From: SKPT01 sp040905445
GTDB taxonomy: Bacteria; Planctomycetota; Phycisphaerae; Phycisphaerales; Phycisphaeraceae
DNA length: 5,818 nt
Assembly: GCA_040905445.1 (NCBI GenBank)
Contig: JBBDRN010000026.1
Location: 1 to 5,818 of the forward strand
Direction of reading: 5' to 3'
Shown: piece after piece, positions 1 through 4,996 of the stretch
Position numbering within the stretch: the stretch's first letter is position 1
How the letters are laid out: each line of letters starts with the position of its first letter
The notes under the pieces: model-generated
Database searches by the model: none
What the model saw: the letters and a program-made list of their open reading frames with translations, nothing else
What the model was told of the DNA's origin: nothing
Position numbers and translations under genes: made by a program

Positions 1-114
1 GGCCAACGTTCTCACCCTTGACACGCAACGGGTTTTCATAGAAGAGACACAGAGGCACAGAAAGCACGTCGCCGCGTCAACTCGCGCACAAAGCCCCGTC
101 GCACGGCGGCCTCT

Positions 115-181
115 GAGCGCCTTCAACTCATTCGTAGCGGGTGGGGTGGTGGGGGCTGCCACGGTGGGGTTGAAGGCGCTC
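115..181. repeat. 13-bp perfect inverted repeat, 41-nt loop
   Basis: GAGCGCCTTCAAC (115-127) is matched exactly by GTTGAAGGCGCTC (169-181). The 41-nt loop contains a G-rich run (139-155). Transcribed on either strand the arms could form a stable stem. No T-run follows on either strand, so a simple intrinsic terminator is not supported. Confidence 0.65.
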
Positions 182-210
182 TATCGCAACGGATCAAGCT
201 TGGTCGGAAA

Positions 211-293
211 AGGGGTGCCACTGGCGGCTTGTCCGCCAGTGCCTTGGCGCCAGGCGAGCACCCACTGGTGGACAATCTCCAGTGGCACCCACC
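211..293. repeat. Two inverted copies of a ~30-bp hairpin repeat
   Basis: Copy 1 contains a perfect 9-bp stem, CACTGGCGG (219-227) and CCGCCAGTG (233-241), around a 5-nt loop. Copy 2 (about 263-290) reads on the minus strand as the same element, GGGTGCCACTGG followed by TTGTCC and CCAGTG, with three substitutions and one missing base over 29 positions. Its own stem is CCACTGG (262-268) with CCAGTGG (279-285). On the minus strand, copy 1 is followed by GCACCCC and then TTTT, so it might help end the sulfatase transcript, but the T-run is short and set back. The compact self-complementary form and duplicate copies suggest a REP/MITE-like intergenic element. Confidence 0.65.
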
Positions 294-356
294 ATTCGAC
301 GTCTTCCGACACGCCTGATCCTCTTCTCGTCTCTGTGCCTCCGTGCCTCTGTGGTT

Positions 357-1790
357 CTACTCCCCCGCCCCCGCCTCCGCCCACTGCCGCACGTCCTCGA
401 TCGTCACCAGCGTCTGCTCGGGCCCGATGCGGTACCGCTCCGGCAAGGGCTCGATCCGGCCGCGGTACTCGTCGAGCTGGTCGGCGACGATCCCCCGGGC
501 AATCAGCTCCGTCTCGGGCACATCGCCCAGGTCCCCCGCCTCCGCCAGGAACCGGTCCAGCGCCGCCGCGTGATCACGCACCACCTTGGCGTGAGCCGGG
601 TCACTCGCGAGATTGCGCACCATGTCCGGGTCCGCCTCCGCGTCGTACAGCTCCTCGGCCGGCTTCGTCCGCGCGAGCCACGGCTGGGCGGCCTCCGGCA
701 GCTCGCCGCGCGCGTGCCGCTCGCGCACCGCCTGCGTCGTGAGCTGGTGCTCCATGTAACGCATCCGCTGCGCCCAAGGCAGCTCCGGGTGATAGTTGCG
801 GATGTAATGCCACCGCCGCGACCGGCAGACGCGCACCCGGTCGAACGCCTCATCCATGCGATCGCGCCCGGCAAACACATGCTCTCGCGGCTCACCGCGC
901 CCCGGCCCGAGAAACACCCGCCCCTGATATCCCGCCGGCACCCCAACGCCCGCCAGCGAGAGCAGCGTCGGCGCGATGTCCACCCAACTCACCAGCTCAT
1001 CGACCACCGCCCCCGCCTGCGTCACGTCCGGCGCCCGCACCAGCAGCGGCAGATGGATGCCCGACCCGTAGCACCACCGCTTCTCGCGCCACAGCCCCCG
1101 GCCGTGGTCCGACATGTAGATCACGATCGTGTCGTCGCGGTAGGGCGAGGCGTCCAAGGCGTCGAGCACCTCGCCCACCTGCGCGTCCTGAATCGACAGC
1201 GCGTCGTAATACCGCGCAATGTCCGCCCGCACCTCCGGCGTGTCGGGCAGATACGCGGGCACGCGCGCCTTTGCCGGATCATGCCGCTGCTCCGGCGCGA
1301 GCCGATGCGCATTCGCCACCCGCTCGCGCACCGCTCCGGCATCGTTCCACGGCTCGGGCCACATCGTCGACTCATGCGTCACGCCGAAGTTGCGAAACAG
1401 CAGGCAGGGCTTCTCCGGCAGCCCGCCCGTCCGCAGCGCCTCCAGCCAGTCGCTGCGCTCGTCGGCGAAGTCGCCGGGCGGCTCGAAGTTGAAGTCCGTC
1501 TTCGTGTGCCAGTTGACGTGCCACCCCGCGTCGCGCAGCTCGTGCGTGAACAGCCGCGGCGGCTCGAGCAGCGTCGATCGCATGTGGTGCGAGCCCATCG
1601 AGAACGCGTATCGCCCCGTGACCAGGCACGACCGGCTCGGGGCGCACACCGGCGCCGTCGAGAAGGCGTGCGTGTAGCGATGTCCCTCGCTCGCCAGGCG
1701 GTCGAGGTTGGGCGTCGACGCGTACGCGTCGCCGTAGCAGTGCAGATGCCGGCCGACGTCCTCGCCGACAAGCAGAATGATATTGGGCAT
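357..1790 (-). CDS. Sulfatase, N-sulfoglucosamine sulfohydrolase-like (S1 family)
   Basis: A 477-residue sulfatase that would hydrolyse sulfate esters or N-sulfate groups on sugars. It starts PNIILLVGEDVGR, the usual first strand and metal-binding region (D11, with E10 where many relatives have Asp). The formylglycine signature is C49-A-P-S-R53 followed by TGR (58-60), so activity needs oxidation of Cys49 by a maturase. HTKTDF (95-100) carries the active-site Lys97, VTHES (137-141) the conserved His139, and MSDHG (226-230) the Asp228-His229 metal pair. VPAYLPDTPEVRADIARYYD (177-196) and the C-terminal ELYDAEADPDMVRNLASDP segment resemble human SGSH and its bacterial relatives. The start at 1790 is chosen because AGGAG lies 7 nt upstream and homology begins at once; the frame stays open upstream but has non-protein-like composition. 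No signal peptide is visible, so a cytoplasmic location is predicted. The exact substrate is unknown. Confidence 0.9.
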   Translation of the reverse strand: MPNIILLVGEDVGRHLHCYGDAYASTPNLDRLASEGHRYTHAFSTAPVCAPSRSCLVTGRYAFSMGSHHMRSTLLEPPRLFTHELRDAGWHVNWHTKTDFNFEPPGDFADERSDWLEALRTGGLPEKPCLLFRNFGVTHESTMWPEPWNDAGAVRERVANAHRLAPEQRHDPAKARVPAYLPDTPEVRADIARYYDALSIQDAQVGEVLDALDASPYRDDTIVIYMSDHGRGLWREKRWCYGSGIHLPLLVRAPDVTQAGAVVDELVSWVDIAPTLLSLAGVGVPAGYQGRVFLGPGRGEPREHVFAGRDRMDEAFDRVRVCRSRRWHYIRNYHPELPWAQRMRYMEHQLTTQAVRERHARGELPEAAQPWLARTKPAEELYDAEADPDMVRNLASDPAHAKVVRDHAAALDRFLAEAGDLGDVPETELIARGIVADQLDEYRGRIEPLPERYRIGPEQTLVTIEDVRQWAEAGAGE

Positions 1791-1797
1791 GACGCAT

Positions 1798-1802
1798 CTC
1801 CT
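1798..1802 (-). promoter_or_regulatory. Ribosome binding site of the sulfatase
   Basis: AGGAG on the minus strand, 7 nt before the ATG at 1790. It decides the start in favour of MPNIILL rather than the upstream in-frame ATG at 1994. Confidence 0.7.
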
Positions 1803-1848
1803 GGGGCCGCCGCGCGATCGACTGCTGCACGGCCCAATTCCCGCCCCC

Positions 1849-1912
1849 GTAGCGTCCGCTGTGCGGACCTTCCCCGCCCCCATCGTGCAAAGGTCCGCAC
1901 AGCGGACCCTAC
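1849..1912. repeat. 23-bp inverted repeat between dacB and the sulfatase gene
   Basis: Arms at 1849-1871 and 1890-1912 are complementary at 22 of 23 positions, with an 18-nt loop. Each arm also contains a smaller palindrome, GTCCGC-TGT-GCGGAC or its complement. A further partial copy, TGCGGACC, occurs at 1918-1925. The structure starts 58 bp upstream of the sulfatase start and about 78 bp beyond the dacB stop. It could act as a transcription-stopping or mRNA-stabilising hairpin for dacB, but there is no T-run after it on either strand. A dispersed intergenic repeat is the simplest reading. Confidence 0.75.
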
Positions 1913-1990
1913 ACGCCTGCGGACCGTGGAGCCCCAATCCTACTCTGTCAACGCCCGTCCTGGACGGGGCGGCGCGTGAATGGCGGGATC

Positions 1991-3586
1991 TCACCGCCGC
2001 GCCGCGAGGTGCTCATGGATCGCCTCGACCATCGCGTCCTGCAGGTCGCGCATGTGGGCGTTGCGCAGCGGCGGCTCGAAGCCGTTGAACAGGAAGCTAA
2101 ACGCGATCGTGCGCGGTGGCCCATCGTCCGTCGCCGGCAGCACGAGGTACCCGCTCAACGCCGACACGCCCCGGATGTACCCCGTCTTGCCGTAGACCTC
2201 TCCGTCGATGCTCTGCATGCGGTTGCGCAGCGTGCCCGAGTGGCCGGCGTGGGCGAGCGTCTGGCGCCAGATCCGCCCGCGGTGCTCGTCCTCGTGCATC
2301 GATCGCAGCAGCTCGACCAGCGCCCGGGTCGTCACCCGGTTGTCGCGCGACAGCCCGCTGCCGTCCGCGATGCTGATGGCCGCGCTGCTCGGCCCCAGCC
2401 GTTGACGCATCGCCATCCGGATCGCCGCCGCCCCGTTCTCCCAACTGCCCGCCTCGCCCGTCACCGCGTGGCCCATGCGCTTGATCAGCGCCTCGGCGAA
2501 CATGTTCTGCGAGTCCTGATTCGTCCGCATCAGCACCAGCGGCAGCGTCGTCTGCACCGCGTGCAGCGGCATCCTGTCCGCCAGCTCCGCGTCGAGCTCG
2601 TCGTGACGCACGACCGCACCGACCGCGATGCCCGCCTCGCCCAGCTCGTGGCGCAGCACGTTCGCCAGGAAGATCGGCGGGTCGTGCACCGTCACCTCCA
2701 CCGGTGCCGTGCCGCGCTGGCGCACCGTGCCGTGAAAGGTGAAGATGTCCGAGCCCGGCGAGCGGCTGATCCAGAACGCGTCCCGATCGCCCGTCCGCGC
2801 TCGGTTGCGCGTCTGCAGGAACGGGGCCGCCGGAAAGATCTCGACGATCGGCGAGCCGCCCGACGGGTCTGGCTGCGCCATCACGTCGATCGTGTTGCGG
2901 TAGAAGTTCAGCCCCGCGACCGGCGCGGCCCAGCGGTTGATCAGTTGATCCGTCGGCCAGCTCGCGTGGACGAACTCGCGGTCGAGGACCCGGTCGTCGA
3001 CGATCAGCCGATCAAACCGGGCGTGCCCGGTGGCCTTGACGACCTCGACCCACCGGGCGAGCAGGTCGTCCACCGCTAGCGGCGGCTGATGCCGGGCCAG
3101 CAGATCCGGGTCGCCGAACGCCGGGTCGCCATCGCCCGTGATGACCAGGCTCGGATACGCCCCCCCCGCCGCGGCGCCCCCGTCGATCGCGCCCCCGCCC
3201 ACTGCGGCCGACGCCGTGGCTGTGGCGGGGGTGGCGGGAGTGGTGGTGGCGGTGGCGGGGGTGAGAGCGAGCTCGGTGCGGAAAACGTGCTCGGCACCGA
3301 GCACATCCAGCGCCGCGGCCGTCGTCACCAGCTTCATGTTGCTTGCGGGGATCATGGCCGCGTCCGGATCGATCGCGACCAGCAGTTCGTGCCGGTCGAG
3401 GTCGAGGACCATGACGGCGACGCGCGTTTCGCCGAGATCCGACCCGCGGATCAGCCCTTCGAGCCGGCTCTGAAGCGCCTGCGCCGAGGCGACCGGGCCC
3501 ACCGCGGCAACGAGCAGGACGAGCACCGCGCCGATCGCGGTGAGCGGACGGCGACGGGCGAAATAGCTCCAGGACATCGTGGCCAT
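1991..3586 (-). CDS. dacB: D-alanyl-D-alanine carboxypeptidase/endopeptidase (PBP4, peptidase S13)
   Basis: A 531-residue low-molecular-weight penicillin-binding protein that would trim D-Ala-D-Ala pentapeptides and cut cross-links in periplasmic peptidoglycan. A signal peptide is clear: RRR at 11-13, a hydrophobic stretch 15-30, and a likely cut after ASA (33-35). The catalytic SxxK is S82-N-M-K85 in PASNMKL, the second motif lies in DGSGLSRDN (408-416), and the third is K467-T-G469. GDGDPAFG (151-158), SQNMFAEALIKRMG (359-372) and GHSGTLRNRM (448-457) are also typical of the family. It is longer than E. coli PBP4 (477), mainly through the signal region and an Ala/Thr/Pro/Gly-rich stretch at 108-144 just after the active-site serine region. 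The ATG at 3586 is preferred over the one at 3577 because GGAGGG lies 11 nt upstream. It shares a strand with the sulfatase gene but is 200 bp from it. The LysR gene is divergent. Confidence 0.95.
   Translation of the reverse strand: MATMSWSYFARRRPLTAIGAVLVLLVAAVGPVASAQALQSRLEGLIRGSDLGETRVAVMVLDLDRHELLVAIDPDAAMIPASNMKLVTTAAALDVLGAEHVFRTELALTPATATTTPATPATATASAAVGGGAIDGGAAAGGAYPSLVITGDGDPAFGDPDLLARHQPPLAVDDLLARWVEVVKATGHARFDRLIVDDRVLDREFVHASWPTDQLINRWAAPVAGLNFYRNTIDVMAQPDPSGGSPIVEIFPAAPFLQTRNRARTGDRDAFWISRSPGSDIFTFHGTVRQRGTAPVEVTVHDPPIFLANVLRHELGEAGIAVGAVVRHDELDAELADRMPLHAVQTTLPLVLMRTNQDSQNMFAEALIKRMGHAVTGEAGSWENGAAAIRMAMRQRLGPSSAAISIADGSGLSRDNRVTTRALVELLRSMHEDEHRGRIWRQTLAHAGHSGTLRNRMQSIDGEVYGKTGYIRGVSALSGYLVLPATDDGPPRTIAFSFLFNGFEPPLRNAHMRDLQDAMVEAIHEHLAARR
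3155..3265 (-). repeat. Low-complexity Ala/Thr/Pro/Gly insert within dacB
   Basis: Residues 108-144 of the DacB product read as TPATATTTPATPATAT followed by an Ala/Gly-rich run. The plus strand here is a purine-rich GTGGCG/GGTGGC-type repeat (3215-3263) with three runs of at least three G, preceded by an eight-C homopolymer (3160-3167). The frame is kept, and conserved PBP4 sequence (SLVITGDGDP) resumes directly after it, so it is probably a flexible surface loop rather than a break in the gene. Confidence 0.7.
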
Positions 3587-3597
3587 GGCGAAGCAGA

Positions 3598-3603
3598 CCC
3601 TCC
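3598..3603 (-). promoter_or_regulatory. Ribosome binding site of dacB
   Basis: GGAGGG on the minus strand, 11 nt before the ATG at 3586. The spacing is slightly long, but it is far better than for the internal ATG at 3577 (20 nt). Confidence 0.5.
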
Positions 3604-3857
3604 GTGACGGTGCGCGGCCAGGCGCGGGCGCGCCGATGGGTCTCTTATCGGCAGGCTGCGGCGGGGGCGCACAATCCCGCCGTTACCCAAATAACCATTG
3701 GCGAGTCGAGCGACAGCGGCTAAGGTGTGGGGCGCGTCCGGTGCGGGCGCCGGGGGATGTCGTAGTGCGTGGCGGGGCATTGATTCGTTGGTGCATGATC
3801 GGCCGGATTCACCCATCCGGATGCCGCGGCGGCTGAACCATCGTCCCCGCCCCGGCC

Positions 3858-3919
3858 CTTATATAAGCCCAATTAATAATGATGGGCATTTGACATTAAC
3901 TCGTCTTATGATCTACGAT
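3858..3919 (+). promoter_or_regulatory. AT-rich promoter/operator candidate for the LysR-gltB pair
   Basis: The island contains the perfect palindrome CTTATATAAG (3858-3867), the dyad AATG-5-CATT (3878-3890), and TTAAT/ATTAA arms (3873-3877, 3895-3899). TTGACA (3890-3895) is an exact -35 match, and TACGAT (3914-3919) would be a -10 after an 18-bp spacer. That pairing puts the transcript start at about the start codon. An alternative -10 is TATAAG (3862-3867), which would give a leader of about 55 nt. LysR-type proteins usually bind AT-rich dyads near their own promoters, so autoregulation is plausible but not shown. Confidence 0.4.
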
Positions 3920-3928
3920 GGCGGGACG

Positions 3929-4996
3929 ATGCAGACTTTGCGCCTGTTTGCGGATGTGGCCCGTTGCCACAGCTTTTCGGAAGCCGCCCGGCTCCACGGG
4001 GTGACGCAGTCGGCGGCCAGCCAGCGGATCAGCCAGCTCGAAAAGCGGCTCGGGGCCACCCTCTTCGACCGCTCCGTCCGCCCGCTCGAGCTGACCCAGG
4101 CGGGACGCGTCTTTCTCGAGGGATGCCAGAGCTTGATCGAGCGCTACGACGAGCTTGAGCACCGTGTAGCCGGCCTCGGCGAGGCGGAGGCGGGCACCGT
4201 CCGCGTCGCCGCGATCTATTCCGCCGGCATCGAGCTGCTCGAGCAGGTGCGCGAGCGCTTCGAGGCCGACCACCCGCGGATCAACGTGCAGATCAGCTAC
4301 GACCATCCCGAGGCGGTTCACGAGGCCGTCCGGGAGATGGACTGCGACATGGGCATCGTCTCCTACCCGCAGCGGTGGCGCGGCGTGGGGGTGATCCCGC
4401 TGCGGGACGAGGCGATGGCCGTTGTCTGCTCGCCGACGCATCCGCTGGCGGGCAAGCGCGGCGTCGTCGAGGTCGCGGAGCTCGCCGGGCGGGAGATGGT
4501 GGCGTTCGACGCGGCCCTGCCGGTGGGCCGGCGGATCCGGCGCTACCTGCGCGACAACGATGTGTCGGTGCGGGTGGTCAGCTCGTTCGACAACCTGGAC
4601 ACGATCAAGAACGTGGTGGCGGTGACGGGGGCGTTTGCGATCCTGCCTCGCCGGACCGTGGTGCGGGAGACCGAGGCGCGGGCGCTGCGGGCGCGGCTGC
4701 TCGCGCCGCGGCTGGTGCGGCCGGTGGGGATCATTTACCGCCAGCGGCATCGGCAGGGGGCGGCGTTCTCGTCGGCGGCCCGGCTGTTCGCCGAGTCCCT
4801 GACGCGCCACGCGGGGCCCGACGGCGACGCGCCGGAGGTTGTGACGCGGGTGGAAGGGGATGCACCCTCCCCCGGCCCCTCCGTCGAGGGAGGTGGATCG
4901 AATGGGAGCCCGTCATCTCAGCGCAGCGGATCGGGAGCGGGGAAGGTGGGGGGGAAGGTGGCGGGGGAAACGCAATTGGCCGGAGGCCAGGCATGA
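3929..4996 (+). CDS. LysR-family transcriptional regulator, probably of gltB
   Basis: A 355-residue LysR-type regulator. Residues 1-60 form the winged helix-turn-helix: MQTLRLFADVARCHSFSEAA, then VTQSAASQRISQLEKRLGATLF, then LELTQAGR. A linker helix follows (about 61-88). The effector-binding domain runs about 90-295, with TVRVAAIYSAG (90-100), MGIVSYP (141-147) and DTIKNVVAVTGAFAILPRR (224-242). The ATG at 3929 fits where LysR proteins normally start. The in-frame ATG at 3908 would add seven residues, and an open frame back to 3698 adds only non-conserved sequence. The ribosome site is weak (GGCGGG, 3 nt away). Residues from about 296 onward are a Gly/Ser/Pro-rich tail beyond the usual length of about 300, encoded by repeat-like DNA. 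Its TGA overlaps the gltB ATG, which suggests co-transcription. Control of gltB is inferred from this arrangement and from GltC, the LysR regulator of gltAB in Bacillus; GltC itself is divergently encoded. Confidence 0.9.
   Translation: MQTLRLFADVARCHSFSEAARLHGVTQSAASQRISQLEKRLGATLFDRSVRPLELTQAGRVFLEGCQSLIERYDELEHRVAGLGEAEAGTVRVAAIYSAGIELLEQVRERFEADHPRINVQISYDHPEAVHEAVREMDCDMGIVSYPQRWRGVGVIPLRDEAMAVVCSPTHPLAGKRGVVEVAELAGREMVAFDAALPVGRRIRRYLRDNDVSVRVVSSFDNLDTIKNVVAVTGAFAILPRRTVVRETEARALRARLLAPRLVRPVGIIYRQRHRQGAAFSSAARLFAESLTRHAGPDGDAPEVVTRVEGDAPSPGPSVEGGGSNGSPSSQRSGSGAGKVGGKVAGETQLAGGQA
4860..4976 (+). repeat. Repeat-like, low-complexity DNA encoding the regulator's C-terminal tail
   Basis: The DNA changes from normal coding texture to C- then G-rich runs: CACCCTCCCCCGGCCCCTCC (4863-4882), then GGAGG (4889-4893), which pairs with CCTCC at 4878-4882 around a 6-nt loop. 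Further on GGGGAAGGTGG occurs twice in tandem (4939-4949 and 4951-4961, 12-nt period), giving the repeat GKVG-GKVA. Such CCCTCCCCC/GGGAGG strings look like intergenic repeat DNA; here it is read in frame as protein. Confidence 0.5.
4982..4986 (+). promoter_or_regulatory. Ribosome binding site of gltB, inside the LysR gene
   Basis: GGAGG lies 6 nt before the ATG at 4993, which favours that start over the in-frame ATG at 5002. It sits in a small potential hairpin, TGGCC (4977-4981) with GGCCA (4985-4989) and a GGA loop, so part of the site could be paired until a ribosome finishing the LysR gene opens it. Confidence 0.7.

Larger units (their letters stand above)
48..353. repeat. Inverted pair of CACAGAGGCAC-type repeats
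   Basis: CACAGAGGCAC at 48-58 has its exact reverse complement at 343-353. The surrounding bases extend the same theme: GAAGAGACACAGAGGCACAG on the left, and on the right, read on the minus strand, a second GAGGCAC unit followed by CACAGAGACGAGAAGAG. From memory, CACAGAGGCACAGAG-like strings recur between genes in many environmental bacterial genomes, including planctomycetes; this could not be searched. The right copy ends 3 nt from the sulfatase stop codon, so it lies in that gene's 3' untranslated region. Confidence 0.6.
1..356. other. Gene-free region with several inverted repeats
   Basis: No open frame here has protein-like composition; the apparent frames are Pro/Arg/Ser-rich readings of GC-rich DNA. 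The stretch lies downstream of the sulfatase gene, which is read leftward and ends at 357, and holds at least three separate inverted-repeat structures listed individually. A TTGACA at 18-23 has no acceptable -10 partner. The left edge of the window cuts the region, so its full extent is unknown. Confidence 0.7.
3587..3928. other. Divergent intergenic region between dacB and the LysR gene
   Basis: This stretch has no convincing gene. It should hold the leftward dacB promoter and the rightward regulator-gltB promoter. Small dyads are visible: GCCGAT/ATCGGC (3632-3652, 9-nt loop, in the presumed dacB leader), GTTA-6-TAAC (3682-3695) and the palindrome CATCCGGATG (3814-3823). The part nearest the regulator (3858-3912) is sharply AT-rich against its GC-rich surroundings. 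I could not pick a leftward dacB promoter with confidence. Confidence 0.6.

Noticed and set aside
18..46. Promoter at TTGACA (18-23) on the plus strand
   Set aside because: The 17-bp-spaced hexamer is GAAGAG and no gene follows.
1923..1951. Sulfatase promoter: exact TTGACA on the minus strand (1951-1946)
   Set aside because: The hexamer 17 bp later is CACGGT, a poor -10, so it may be chance; kept only as a weak possibility.
282..1979. Long plus-strand open frame (565 codons) opposite the sulfatase gene
   Set aside because: It is Arg/Pro/His-rich with no recognisable domain, and is the expected antisense shadow of a GC-rich gene; the sulfatase on the other strand has all its family motifs.
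1791..1994. 68-residue N-terminal extension of the sulfatase
   Set aside because: It is translated from the 23-bp inverted repeat and its flanks, resembles no signal peptide, and a good ribosome site precedes the ATG at 1790.
1976..3079. Long plus-strand open frame (367 codons) opposite dacB
   Set aside because: Same composition artefact; DacB motifs and signal peptide are on the minus strand.
3698..3928. 77-residue N-terminal extension of the LysR regulator
   Set aside because: It runs through the AT-rich promoter-like island, has no conserved sequence, and LysR proteins begin at the helix-turn-helix.
3896..4810. Minus-strand open frame (304 codons) opposite the LysR gene
   Set aside because: His/Arg/Pro-rich with no domain; the LysR domain on the plus strand explains the region.
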